A DNA stretch of 64,000 nt from an uncultured Collinsella sp. (GCA_958403385.1 CATXXC010000012.1:25448-89447), one strand, 5' to 3'. Shown: positions 26,376-34,770, counted from the stretch's first letter. Translations and numbers: made by a program. Notes: generated by a model not told the origin, from the letters alone.

Positions 26376-26440
26376 TGACATATGTCAACAATAGAATAGC
26401 GAACGTGCGGATTTGCGCAAGGAATTTCTGGCATATGTCA
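26376..26440 (-). promoter_or_regulatory. Promoter with two operator-like palindromes for the UPF0251-NifX gene
   Basis: On the minus strand TTGCGC (26420-26415) and TATTCT (26398-26393) are 16 bases apart. A perfect palindrome TGACATATGTCA (26376-26387) lies at the predicted transcription start. A one-mismatch copy TGGCATATGTCA (26429-26440) lies upstream of the -35. Their centres are 53 bp apart, about five helical turns. Confidence 0.65.
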
Positions 26441-26527
26441 GAAAATGAGGGCTTATGTTTGTGCTGTGGGGCCGCGTGCGCCTGGGCTACAATGAATCTC
26501 GCTTGTAGGCGACTGACAGGAGGGTCA

Positions 26528-27376
26528 ATGAGCAAAGCTGATCAACAGTTTGTATCCATGTGCCGCGACATTCTGGACCATGGCACCACCACCGAGGGCC
26601 AAAAGGTCCGTCCGGTGTGGGAGGACGGCACCCCTGCCTATACCATTAAAAACTTTGGCGTTACGGCGCGCTACGACCTGCGCGAGGAGTTCCCTGCGCT
26701 CACCCTGCGCCGCACGGCGCTTAAGTCTGCGATGGACGAGATTTTGTGGATCTATCAAAAGAAGTCCAATAACGTCCATGACCTCAACAGCCATATTTGG
26801 GATGAGTGGGCCGACGAGACCGGCTCCATCGGCAAGGCCTACGGGTACCAGATTGGCCAGAAGAGCCATTATGCCGAGGGCGATTTCGACCAGATGGACC
26901 GTGTACTGTACGACCTTAAGCACACGCCGTATAGTCGCCGCATTATGACCAATACGTACGTGTTTAGCGATCTGTCCGAGATGCACCTTTATCCATGCGC
27001 CTATAGCGTGACCTATAACGTGACGCAGCGTCCTCAGGACGACAAGCCGACGCTCAACATGATTCTCAACCAGCGCAGCCAGGACATTTTGGCCGCGAAC
27101 AACTGGAATGTGTGCCAGTACGCCATTTTGCTGATGATGGTCGCGCAGTCGGTCGATATGATTCCCGGTGAGCTGCTGCACGTGATCGCCGACGCCCATA
27201 TCTATGATCGTCATGTCGATATCGTCCGCGAGCTTATCGAGCGTCCGCAGTTTGCGGCACCCAAGGTAACGCTCAACCCCGATGTGCATGACTTCTATGC
27301 GTTTACGACAGATGACCTGATCGTCGAGGGCTATGAGCACGGCCCTCAGGTCAAGAACATTCCCATTGCGGTGTAG
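26528..27376 (+). CDS. thyA: Thymidylate synthase ThyA
   Basis: ThyA methylates dUMP to dTMP with methylene-tetrahydrofolate. The 282-residue product starts at the ATG at 26528 with AGGAGG just upstream; longer upstream readings overlap the divergent promoter. The active-site cysteine is in LYPCAYSVTYNV, the variant seen in B. subtilis-type ThyA. The RRIMTNTY and NQRSQDILAANNWNVCQYA blocks follow the family. LHVIADAHIYDRHVD is also present. It is followed by folA, which recycles the dihydrofolate made. Confidence 0.94.
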   Translation: MSKADQQFVSMCRDILDHGTTTEGQKVRPVWEDGTPAYTIKNFGVTARYDLREEFPALTLRRTALKSAMDEILWIYQKKSNNVHDLNSHIWDEWADETGSIGKAYGYQIGQKSHYAEGDFDQMDRVLYDLKHTPYSRRIMTNTYVFSDLSEMHLYPCAYSVTYNVTQRPQDDKPTLNMILNQRSQDILAANNWNVCQYAILLMMVAQSVDMIPGELLHVIADAHIYDRHVDIVRELIERPQFAAPKVTLNPDVHDFYAFTTDDLIVEGYEHGPQVKNIPIAV

Positions 27377-27385
27377 GTGGTGCTC

Positions 27386-27904
27386 ATGACGTGTAAGCTA
27401 TCTGCTATCGTTGCCGTGTGTGACGATTGGGGCATTGGGTGCGAGGGCGACATGGTGGTGTCCAATCGCGCCGACATGCGCCATTTTGTGGCCTGCACCA
27501 AGGGCTGCCCGGTCATCATGGGGCGCAAGACGCTGCTGAGTTTTCCCGGTGGGCGTCCACTCAAGAACCGTCGCAATATCGTGCTTACCCGCGACGAGGA
27601 TTTTGCTGTCGAGGGCGTCGACGTGGTGCATAGCATCGACGAGGCGCTCGCCGCGGTTGCCGATGAGCCCGTTGCCTGGGTGATCGGTGGCGGCGAGGTG
27701 TATCGGCAGTTTTTGCCGTATTGCGCCGAGGCCGAGGTCACGCACGACCATTGCACTCATGCCGTGGACACTTACTTTCCCGATTTGGACGCCGATCCCG
27801 CGTGGGAGATTGCGTGGCGTGGCGGTGTTGCCACGATTGCCTCGGGCGAGGGCGACGAGGGTGTCGATTATGAGTTCGTGACGTATCGTCGCGTTGAGGC
27901 GTAA
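27386..27904 (+). CDS. folA: Dihydrofolate reductase
   Basis: FolA reduces dihydrofolate to tetrahydrofolate with NADPH. The ATG at 27386 gives 172 residues; an in-frame GTG at 27377 directly after the thyA stop is an alternative. Motifs: LSAIVAVCDDWGIGCEGDM, VIMGRKTLLSFPGGRPLKNR, NIVLTRDEDF and AWVIGGGEVYRQFLPYC. The position right behind thyA supports the assignment. Confidence 0.93.
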   Translation: MTCKLSAIVAVCDDWGIGCEGDMVVSNRADMRHFVACTKGCPVIMGRKTLLSFPGGRPLKNRRNIVLTRDEDFAVEGVDVVHSIDEALAAVADEPVAWVIGGGEVYRQFLPYCAEAEVTHDHCTHAVDTYFPDLDADPAWEIAWRGGVATIASGEGDEGVDYEFVTYRRVEA

Positions 27905-27948
27905 ATCGCCTGGCGTGAACGGTATTATCGGGTTGATTGAATGTATGG

Positions 27949-27973
27949 GGCGGCGCTTAGCGTCGCCTCGTTT
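27949..27973 (+). terminator. Probable folA terminator
   Basis: GGCGGCGC pairs with GCGTCGCC around TTA (one G-U pair), followed by TCGTTT. Confidence 0.55.
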
Positions 27974-28013
27974 GGTATAGATGTGCTGTAAAGAAGGGTG
28001 CGGGCTGGCTGCT

Positions 28014-28928
28014 ATGACTGATGCCGTTGAGGTTCTGCGAATTGATTCGCTCGAGGACGAGCGGCTCGATGCCTACGTGCGACTGACCGAGCGTGAACTG
28101 CGCTGCGTGCTAGAGCCGCAAAAGGGCATCTTTATCGCCGAGAGTGCCAAGGTTATCGAGCGCGCGGTTCGCGCCGGATATGAGCCGGTGAGCTTTCTTT
28201 TGGGCGAACGCTGGCTCGACCAGATGATGCCGCTGTTTGAGCGCCTGGTTGTGCGCGAGGGCGCAGGTCCGGTTCCTGTGTTCGTGGCTTCCATGGAACT
28301 CATGGAGCAGCTGACGGGCTTTAACGTGACGCGCGGTGCGCTCGCGGCGTTTCGTCGCCCGCGGCAGATTCCGGTTGATGAGTTCTTGGGTGGCGTCGTT
28401 GAGGCGGCGGGGGATCGTCCGGTGCGTGTGTGCGTGCTTGAGGGTATTGTCGATCACACCAATGTTGGCGCTATTTTCCGCTCGGCTGCCGCATTGAACG
28501 TTGACGGTATTTTGGTCAGCCCGACGTGCTGCGACCCGCTGTACCGTCGCTCGGCCCGCGTGAGCATGGGCACGGTGTTTCAGGTGCCGTGGACGCGTAT
28601 TGGCAGCGAGGCTCGTGTGTGGCCGCATGATGGCCTGAGCGCGTTGCACGATGCCGGTTTTTCGTGTGCCGCTATGGCGTTGACGGACGATTCCGTATCG
28701 CTGGACGATCCCGTGCTGCAGGAGATTGACCGCTTGGCAATCTTTATGGGTACCGAGGGTGCCGGCTTGGGCGCCAAGACCATTGCCGGCTGTGACCACG
28801 CGGTGCGCATTCCGATGGCGCACGGGGTCGATTCGCTTAACGTGGCCGCGGCGAGCGCCGTCGCCTTTTGGCAGCTGTGCCCGCACGTGAGCAATGAGTA
28901 TCACTACCAGCCGGGTTTGTATCACTAG
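28014..28928 (+). CDS. SpoU/TrmH-family rRNA or tRNA 2'-O-methyltransferase
   Basis: A SAM-dependent knotted (SPOUT) methyltransferase of 304 residues from the ATG at 28014. An in-frame ATG at 27981 is possible, but neither start has an ideal ribosome-binding site. The N-terminal substrate-binding part includes EPQKGIFIAESAKVIERAV. The three SPOUT motifs are NVGAIFRSAAALNVDGI, LYRRSARVSMGTVFQVP and IFMGTEGAGLG followed by RIPMAHGVDSLNVAAAS. The target nucleotide cannot be assigned. Confidence 0.88.
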   Translation: MTDAVEVLRIDSLEDERLDAYVRLTERELRCVLEPQKGIFIAESAKVIERAVRAGYEPVSFLLGERWLDQMMPLFERLVVREGAGPVPVFVASMELMEQLTGFNVTRGALAAFRRPRQIPVDEFLGGVVEAAGDRPVRVCVLEGIVDHTNVGAIFRSAAALNVDGILVSPTCCDPLYRRSARVSMGTVFQVPWTRIGSEARVWPHDGLSALHDAGFSCAAMALTDDSVSLDDPVLQEIDRLAIFMGTEGAGLGAKTIAGCDHAVRIPMAHGVDSLNVAAASAVAFWQLCPHVSNEYHYQPGLYH

Positions 28929-29052
28929 GCAGTTTTCCGCACCGCGCTCTAATTCGGGGTGTTTCGGTCGCCGCCAGTCGGTGCTAAGCTAGTATTGGCT
29001 TTGGTCTTAAATTGCCGTTATGTTGTTTGACGTATGCTGGCGGGGAGGGCGT

Positions 29053-30402
29053 GTGGCTAAGAAATCTACGGCTATCGATGTAACGCAGGGTGTCATTTGG
29101 CAACAGCTGCTGTCGCTGTGCGTTCCCATCTTTTTTAGTTCGTTTTTTCAGCAGGCCTACACGCTTATCGGTACGTATATCGTTGGCCAGTTTGGCGGCA
29201 AGCTCGCGCTGGGTGGCATTCAAGCCACGATGGTGCTCACCGAGCTCTGCATTGGCTTTTGCGTTGGCGTCGGCGCCGGCTGCGCGGTCATTACCGGTCA
29301 GTATTTTGGCCAGCACGATGATGAGCGACTGAGTCGTTCGGTCCATACAGCCATGACGCTCGCGCTGGTGGGCGGTATCGCTTTCTCGATTCTTGGCATA
29401 GTGTTCGTTGAGCCCATGCTGGTGCTTATGAACACGCCGCATGAACTATTGGCCGAGGGTGTGGCCTATGCTCGCTGTTATTTTGCCGCGATGGTTGCGG
29501 CGCTGCTGCTGAATATGGGAACCGCACTGCTGCGTTCCGTGGGCGACACGCGCGGGCCCGCCGTGATCATTGCCTCTGGCTGCCTTGTTAACGTGGTGCT
29601 GGATATCATCTTTGTCGCTGTGTTGCATATGGAGGCGCTGGGCTGCGGCATCGCAGTGGCGCTGACCATTTGCTCCAATGCAACGATGATCGTGTTGCGC
29701 ATGATGCGCGCTCCGGGTGCATGGCGTCTTTCGCTGTCTAAGCTCGGTATCGATCGCGGTATTTGCAAGAGTATGATCTCGTGTGGTCTGCCACTCGGTT
29801 TTCAATCGGCTGCCTATTCGATCTCGAACGTGCTGATCCAGGTGTCGGTTAATTCGTTTGGCGCCGATGTCACGACTGCTTGGGGTCTATCTGGGCGCCT
29901 GGATGGCATTATCTGGATGGTGACCGAGGCGCTCGGCGTATCGATCACTACGTTCTCGGCGCAGAACTTTGGCGCGCGCAACTACGAGCGCATGCGCAAG
30001 GGCTACCATACGTCGCTCGTGCTGTCGTTTATGCTCATTGGTGGCCTGTCTGCCGTGCTGCTGGTGTTCTCGGGTCCGTTGTCGCGTTTGTTTGTCGACG
30101 ATGCTTCGATTTCGGCGTACACCACGACCATCCTCCATTTCATTGCGCCGTTCTATGCGATTTTCTCGATTATCGAGAACGCCTCGGGTTCCATCCGCGG
30201 CGCCGGCGTGAGTCTGCAGCCTATGATGCTCACCATCTTTGGCACCGTCGTACTCAGAGTGATTTGGGTGTTTGCGATCATGCCCTTCGATCCGTCGCTC
30301 GAGCATCTACTGCTGGTCTACCCCGTAACCTGGCTCATCACCGCAACCATGTTCACCATCTACCACCACAGCGGCAACTGGCTAGGTCGCGCCACCGCCT
30401 AG
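29053..30402 (+). CDS. MATE-family multidrug/sodium antiporter
   Basis: A 449-residue integral membrane protein with about 12 hydrophobic segments in two MatE halves. Recognisable blocks are GVIWQQLLSLCVPIFFSSFF, QAYTLIGTYIVGQFGG, RSVGDTRGPAVIIASGCLVN and SVNSFGADVTTAWGL. A GTG at 29053 follows GGGGAGGG; an upstream ATG at 29020 is possible but has no ribosome-binding site. Such carriers export cationic compounds in exchange for Na+ or H+; the substrate is unknown. Its stop codon lies inside the palindromic repeat at 30399-30428. Confidence 0.88.
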   Translation: MAKKSTAIDVTQGVIWQQLLSLCVPIFFSSFFQQAYTLIGTYIVGQFGGKLALGGIQATMVLTELCIGFCVGVGAGCAVITGQYFGQHDDERLSRSVHTAMTLALVGGIAFSILGIVFVEPMLVLMNTPHELLAEGVAYARCYFAAMVAALLLNMGTALLRSVGDTRGPAVIIASGCLVNVVLDIIFVAVLHMEALGCGIAVALTICSNATMIVLRMMRAPGAWRLSLSKLGIDRGICKSMISCGLPLGFQSAAYSISNVLIQVSVNSFGADVTTAWGLSGRLDGIIWMVTEALGVSITTFSAQNFGARNYERMRKGYHTSLVLSFMLIGGLSAVLLVFSGPLSRLFVDDASISAYTTTILHFIAPFYAIFSIIENASGSIRGAGVSLQPMMLTIFGTVVLRVIWVFAIMPFDPSLEHLLLVYPVTWLITATMFTIYHHSGNWLGRATA

Positions 30403-30428
30403 CCATTCGGGACGTCCCCAATGGCTAG
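30399..30428. repeat. 30-bp near-perfect palindrome, GGGACGTCCC core (copy 2)
   Basis: Half-site CTAGCCATTCGGGAC is followed by its inverse with a single mismatched pair. It is the sister of the palindrome at 10112-10135. It contains both the MATE stop codon and, on the other strand, the stop of the cobO remnant, so it may act as a two-way terminator. Confidence 0.75.
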
Positions 30429-30672
30429 TATTCGATGCCTTGGCGGGCTAGGAGTCCTTCGTCGAAGTAGTGTTTGATGGGGCGCATTTCGGTGACAAGG
30501 TCGGCGAGGTTCGCGAGGGGCAGCAAGCCCCGGCCGGTGAGCACGAGCTCCGTGGTGGCGGGCTTTATCGCGATCAGCGCTTCGACATCCTCGCGCGTCA
30601 CGAAGCAGCCGTCGTCTTGCCCTTGCCGTCGCCCGTATAAATCTGAACCTTGCCGACTTCCAGTGATGCCAT
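30425..30672 (-). pseudogene. cobO: Remnant of cob(I)alamin adenosyltransferase (CobO/BtuR) with internal deletion
   Basis: The minus strand starts with ATG at 30672 and a fair ribosome-binding site (AAGGAC). It encodes 24 residues typical of the CobO N-terminus with its P-loop (VQIYTGDGKGKTTAA), then meets a stop. A shifted frame continues directly with the CobO C-terminus (FVTREDVEALIAIKP, ELVLTGRG, LADLVTEMRPIKHYFDEG, ARQGIEY, stop). The middle of the protein, roughly 90-100 residues, is missing. The junction falls in GACGACGGCTGC (30605-30616), which reads sensibly in both frames. The family converts cob(I)alamin to adenosylcobalamin; this copy cannot. Confidence 0.85.
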
Positions 30673-30697
30673 CTATGTCCTTTCGTGCCCGGCGTCG

Positions 30698-30725
30698 GTT
30701 TATCGCCGGCCGGGTTGGGTATTCT
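30698..30725 (+). promoter_or_regulatory. Putative ftsH promoter, SigB-like
   Basis: GTTTAT (30698-30703) and GGGTAT (30717-30722) are 13 bases apart, close to the general-stress SigB consensus of B. subtilis (GTTTAA and GGGTAT). The same bases also hold a -10-like TATTCT (30720-30725), so housekeeping use cannot be excluded. Confidence 0.4.
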
Positions 30726-30764
30726 AGTTAGCATTATCAACCCCAGTAGATGGAGTTCAAGCAG

Positions 30765-32657
30765 ATGGAGATGGATGACAACAAACGTAGACGGAATATG
30801 ATTCTCTACGTGCTCATCGCCTTCGTCGTCTACCTCGTGCTCTCGACCGTTCTGTTCCCTAACATCGGTCACACGCAGCAGATTACGAAGACCGATTACT
30901 CGACGTTTGTCAAAGCGCTCGATAAGAAGAGTGTCGACAAGGTCGAGTACAACACGGACGATTACTCGATTTATTACACCAAGAAGGGCGAGGACGAGAA
31001 CATCGCCTATAAGACGACCGGTGTGCCGAACGATGCGGGCTTTACCGATCGCGTGCTTGAGTCTGGCGCTTCGCTGGAGTCGGTCGTTCCCGATAAAAAC
31101 TCGGGTTTGATGACCTACTACCTGCTTACGCTCATCCTTCCCATGGCGATTTTCTTCCTGATCGGCTGGTGGCTCAACCGCCGCATGAAGAAGGCCATGG
31201 GTGATGACGGCCCGTCGATGAACTTTGGCGGCGGCGGTTTTGGCGGCGGCGGACTGGGTAAGTCCGGCGCGCGCGTGATCGCCTCCAAGGACGTGGGCGT
31301 GACCTTTAAGGACGTCGCCGGCCAGGAAGAGGCCAAGGAGTCTCTCAAGGAGGTCGTCGACTTTCTGGAGAAGCCGCAGCGCTACGAGGAGATCGGCGCC
31401 AAGCTGCCGCGCGGTGCTCTCCTTGTTGGCCCTCCGGGTACCGGTAAGACCCTGCTTGCCAAGGCTGTTGCCGGCGAGGCCGGTGTTCCGTTCTTTAGCA
31501 TTTCGGGCTCTGAGTTCGTTGAGATGTTTGTCGGTCGCGGCGCTGCTAAGGTTCGTGACCTGTTTAAGCAGGCCAAGGAAAAGGCACCGTGTATCGTCTT
31601 TATCGATGAGATCGATACCATCGGTAAGAAGCGCGATGGCGGCGGCTTTAGCGGCAACGACGAGCGCGAGCAGACGCTCAATCAGTTGCTGACCGAGATG
31701 GATGGCTTCGATAACCATAAGGGTATCGTTGTCCTTGCCGCAACCAACCGCCCCGACAGTCTCGATCCCGCTCTACTGCGCCCCGGTCGTTTTGACCGCC
31801 GCATCCCCGTCGAGCTGCCCGATCTGACCGGCCGCAAGAACATCCTCGAGCTGCATGCCAAGAGCGTGAAGACCGAGCCGCCGATCGACCTGACCGCGAT
31901 TGCCCGCGCCACGCCCGGTGCCTCGGGCGCCGACCTGGCCAATATCATCAACGAGGGTGCCCTGCGCGCCGTTCGCGAGGGTCGCAAGCGTGCAACCCAG
32001 GACGACTTCGAGGAGTCGGTGGAGGTCGTCATTGCCGGCCAACAGCGTAAGTCCACGGTGCTGTCCGACCACGAGAAGCAGGTCGTTTCTTATCACGAGA
32101 TCGGCCATGCCATCGTTGCCGCTCGCCAGAAGGGCTCTGCGCCGGTCACGAAGATCACCATCGTGCCGCGCACGAGCGGTGCTCTTGGTTATACCATGCA
32201 GGTCGAGGAGGACGAGCGCTTCCTGACGACGCGCCAGGAGGTCTTGGACAAGCTCGCTGTCTATTGCGGTGGCCGCGCAGCCGAGGAGCTCATCTTTGGC
32301 GAGATGACGACCGGCGCCGCCAACGACATCGAGCAGGCCACCAAGCTCGCCCGTAATATGGTGACGCGCTTTGGTATGTCCGACGAGTTTGGCATGATGG
32401 CGCTCGGTACCGTGCAGAACGCGTATCTCAATCAGGACACGTCGCTCACCTGCGCCCCCGGTACGGCCGAGCGCGTGGACGCGATTGTCGCCAAGCTGAT
32501 CGAGGATGCGCACGACCGCGCTTTGCAGATTCTGAAGGAGAACAAGTTTAAGCTCCACGAGCTGGCTCGTTATCTGTATAAGAAGGAGACCATCACGGGC
32601 GAGGAGTTCATGAACCTCCTCACGCGCGAGAATCCGCTGATGCCCAAGCAGCAGTAA
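30765..32657 (+). CDS. ftsH: ATP-dependent zinc metalloprotease FtsH
   Basis: FtsH is the membrane-anchored AAA protease that degrades damaged membrane and short-lived proteins. From the ATG at 30765 (GGAG nine bases upstream; an ATG at 30750 is the alternative) it has 630 residues. Two membrane segments (about 12-34 and 116-138) flank an extracytoplasmic domain. A Gly-rich linker leads to the AAA module (GPPGTGKT at 222, FIDEIDTIGKKR, RPDSLDPALLRPGRFDRR). The protease site is HEIGH (H444, E445, H448), with the third ligand in TGAANDIEQAT. Most FtsH read HEAGH, so the Ile is a small variation. Confidence 0.95.
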   Translation: MEMDDNKRRRNMILYVLIAFVVYLVLSTVLFPNIGHTQQITKTDYSTFVKALDKKSVDKVEYNTDDYSIYYTKKGEDENIAYKTTGVPNDAGFTDRVLESGASLESVVPDKNSGLMTYYLLTLILPMAIFFLIGWWLNRRMKKAMGDDGPSMNFGGGGFGGGGLGKSGARVIASKDVGVTFKDVAGQEEAKESLKEVVDFLEKPQRYEEIGAKLPRGALLVGPPGTGKTLLAKAVAGEAGVPFFSISGSEFVEMFVGRGAAKVRDLFKQAKEKAPCIVFIDEIDTIGKKRDGGGFSGNDEREQTLNQLLTEMDGFDNHKGIVVLAATNRPDSLDPALLRPGRFDRRIPVELPDLTGRKNILELHAKSVKTEPPIDLTAIARATPGASGADLANIINEGALRAVREGRKRATQDDFEESVEVVIAGQQRKSTVLSDHEKQVVSYHEIGHAIVAARQKGSAPVTKITIVPRTSGALGYTMQVEEDERFLTTRQEVLDKLAVYCGGRAAEELIFGEMTTGAANDIEQATKLARNMVTRFGMSDEFGMMALGTVQNAYLNQDTSLTCAPGTAERVDAIVAKLIEDAHDRALQILKENKFKLHELARYLYKKETITGEEFMNLLTRENPLMPKQQ

Positions 32658-32683
32658 AGCCGCGGCCGAGCCAGTAAACGCCG

Positions 32684-32721
32684 ACGCCCCATTTGAGCAG
32701 CTTTCTCAAATGGGGCGTTTT
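32684..32721 (+). terminator. ftsH terminator
   Basis: ACGCCCCATTTGAG (32684-32697) pairs with CTCAAATGGGGCGT (32705-32718), followed by TTTT. Confidence 0.9.
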
Positions 32722-32738
32722 GCTTGAGAGGGATGGAA

Positions 32739-33194
32739 ATGAAGATCGTGGTGAGCGCCTGCTTGATGGGCGAGAGCTGCAAGTATAACGGGCTCGACAA
32801 CTACCATCGCGAGTTGGTCGAGGCCTGCGAGCGTACAGGGACCGAGGTCCTCTTGGTGTGCCCTGAGGTCTTTGGGGGCCTGCCCACGCCGCGCAAGCCG
32901 TCCGAGATTGTGAACGGAGAGGTTCGTACCTGCGAGGGCATATCGGTCGATCGCGAATTTCGCCTGGGTGCCCAACGAGCGCTCGATATGTGCGAGCAGG
33001 CGGGCGGGCCGGAAGAGATCGCCGCGTGCATCCTGCGGGACCGTAGTCCCTCGTGCGGCGCGGGTCGCATCTACGACGGAACATTCAGCGGCACCCTTAC
33101 GGCGGGCAACGGCGTCTTCGTTGATTTACTGCTCCGCCACGGTTATCGCGTGATCCCGGCTAGCGAGTTCGACCCCAGCATGCTGGAGCAATAA
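32739..33194 (+). CDS. DUF523 family protein
   Basis: A 151-residue protein of unknown function with the family signatures MKIVVSACLMGESCKYNG, VCPEVFGGLPTPRKPSEI and ILRDRSPSCGAGRIYDG. The conserved cysteines suggest metal or thiol chemistry, but this is inference. The ATG at 32739 has GAGAGG seven bases ahead; ATG 32733 is also in frame. It is flanked by strong terminators on both sides, so it is its own unit. Confidence 0.85.
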   Translation: MKIVVSACLMGESCKYNGLDNYHRELVEACERTGTEVLLVCPEVFGGLPTPRKPSEIVNGEVRTCEGISVDREFRLGAQRALDMCEQAGGPEEIAACILRDRSPSCGAGRIYDGTFSGTLTAGNGVFVDLLLRHGYRVIPASEFDPSMLEQ

Positions 33195-33195
33195 A

Positions 33196-33233
33196 AAACC
33201 ACCACAAAGGTGCTGCTCCCTTGTGGTGGTTTT
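33196..33233. terminator. Two-way terminator between DUF523 and the alcohol dehydrogenase
   Basis: AAAACCACCACAA (33196-33208) pairs with TTGTGGTGGTTTT (33221-33233), giving T-runs on both strands between convergent genes. The stem resembles that at 40836-40876. Confidence 0.88.
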
Positions 33234-33242
33234 GGCCTGGGT

Positions 33243-34325
33243 CTAGAGCGTGTGGCCGTAGGCGTTGGCGGCCTTGATGGCGGCGGCGAATTTTTCGTCG
33301 GTGAAGGGCTCCGGGTTGCCTTGCTTCCACTCGTTGGTGGCGTGTGCGTGCTCGCACAGGGCAGGGATATCGGTCTCGGAAAGCCCGACCTGCTCAAGCG
33401 TTACGGGCAGCCCCATCTGCTTGTTGAAGTCAGCATAGCGCTTAAGGTTCTCGGTGTCGCCCGTGTAGGCGAACAACACCAGCACGCCCAGGCTTACGAC
33501 TTCGCCGTGCAGGTAGGTGCCCTCACGCGGAATGCTGCAGGTGGCGTTGTAGAACGCGTGCGCCACGCTCGAGTTGTAGTAGTAATCGTTCTGGTTGGTC
33601 AGGTTCGAGACATAGCCCGTGTTGACCACGATGTCGAGCGCGATCTGCTTGACGGCCTCGCTCGACAGATTCTGACGAACGTCCTCAAGACCCTGAACAC
33701 CGTAGGTAAACAGCGGCTCGGAACAGGTGTGGGCAAGAGCCAGGCCAAGGCCGGCGGTGTGCTCCAGGTCGCCGGCGCTCGTGGCGTACTCGACTTCGGG
33801 CTGCTTGGACAGGGCGTCGCCCACGCCGGCCCAGAAGTACTCCGCCGGAGCCTCGGCGATGATCTTGGGATTGATGAAGATGTGCGCCGGTCGGTTGGGG
33901 TACGAATAGCCCTCGAGCGATCCATCGTCGTTGTAGACGACGGCAATGGCGGTCGCGGCGGAACAGTTAGAGCAAATCGTCGGCACCGTAAAGACAATCT
34001 TCTTGAGCTCGATTGCCGCTGTCTTGACGGTGTCGAGTGCCTTGCCGCCGCCACAGGCGATAAGCACGTCTGCCTGCTGGCAAGCGGGGGAGTTCACGAC
34101 CTTGGCGATATTGGCGCGCGTACTGTTGGTGCCGTAGACGCGCGTCTCCAGAATCTCGACGTCGGTACCTTCAAGCGCCGCCTCGATGCCCGGCAGCGCC
34201 GCAGCTAGGGCTCGCTTGCCACCAATGATGGCGACTTTCTTCGCGCCGTACTCCGCCAGTGCGGCGGGCAGCTCGGTAAAGCAATCCTCGCCGACGGTGT
34301 AGTCGCTCATTCCGATTGTGCGCAT
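33243..34325 (-). CDS. Iron-containing alcohol dehydrogenase / glycerol dehydrogenase-like (GldA/HcxA type)
   Basis: A 360-residue NAD(P)-dependent oxidoreductase of the metal-dependent ADH family. The N-terminal Rossmann-like half has KKVAIIGGKRAL and the family motif LIACGGGKALDTVK. TVPTICSNCSAATAIAVVY and the metal-site region (GVGDALSKQPE, HAFYNA, YLHGEVVSLG) follow. The D and two H positions typical for the catalytic metal are visible. It resembles GldA and the hydroxycarboxylate dehydrogenase HcxA/YbdH more than ethanol dehydrogenases; the substrate is not certain. It is transcribed alone, divergent from ileS. Confidence 0.85.
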   Translation of the reverse strand: MRTIGMSDYTVGEDCFTELPAALAEYGAKKVAIIGGKRALAAALPGIEAALEGTDVEILETRVYGTNSTRANIAKVVNSPACQQADVLIACGGGKALDTVKTAAIELKKIVFTVPTICSNCSAATAIAVVYNDDGSLEGYSYPNRPAHIFINPKIIAEAPAEYFWAGVGDALSKQPEVEYATSAGDLEHTAGLGLALAHTCSEPLFTYGVQGLEDVRQNLSSEAVKQIALDIVVNTGYVSNLTNQNDYYYNSSVAHAFYNATCSIPREGTYLHGEVVSLGVLVLFAYTGDTENLKRYADFNKQMGLPVTLEQVGLSETDIPALCEHAHATNEWKQGNPEPFTDEKFAAAIKAANAYGHTL

Positions 34326-34470
34326 GGCAGCCTTCTTTCGTTAGTTAAAGTGCTTTCAGGTATTTTGCTCCTAGAGAAGGCTAACGACCACGAGAAATTT
34401 CTTACGTATGAAACCAGTGTTGAGGGTTTTTCGCCGGCGCGGAACGTGCTAGCATACTCCGCATAAGCGT

Positions 34471-34770
34471 TGATGGGGACGAGTAGTCGGCCGTCCGCAT
34501 GCCACAGAGAGCGGGGAGCGCTGAGAACCCGTGCATGCGACCGATGAAAATCACCCCGGAGCTGCGGTCCCAACGGACGTGCCGCGCAGGCACGTCTTAG
34601 TAGATATCGCCGAGATGGTCGTCGATACAGGCCAGCCGAGTAACGGATGCGAGCGCGCGAATACGCGGGCGAGGGCATCTAAGCTGGGTGGTTAAACGAA
34701 GAGCTTTTGCGGGCATACAGCCCGTTTTTGTGGCGCTTCGTCCCAGCTTGTAGGGACGGGCGCTTTTTTG
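34471..34770 (+). promoter_or_regulatory. Isoleucine T-box riboswitch ahead of ileS
   Basis: This leader senses uncharged tRNA-Ile. Stem I starts with GGGACGAGTAGT and includes ACAGAGAGC. The specifier loop GATGAAAATCACC holds the Ile codon ATC at 34550-34552. The T-box sequence TGGGTGGTTAAACG (34685-34698) offers UGGU to pair with the ACCA end of tRNA-Ile. The antiterminator strand AAGCTGGG...ACGAAG competes with CTTCGTCCCAGCTT. The terminator is CGTCCC/GGGACG extended by GCGC/GCGC, ending in six T residues (34764-34769). An extra hairpin (GCGGGC/GCCCG) lies inside. Transcription attenuation is inferred from the terminator. Confidence 0.9.

Noticed and set aside
26213..26527. Possible N-terminal extension of ThyA
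   Set aside because: It runs over the divergent promoter and operators and the start of the minus-strand gene; the ATG at 26528 has a good ribosome-binding site and the usual N-terminus.
30474..30731. A small + strand frame in the MATE-ftsH gap
   Set aside because: It is the complement of the cobO remnant, whose protein similarity is on the minus strand.
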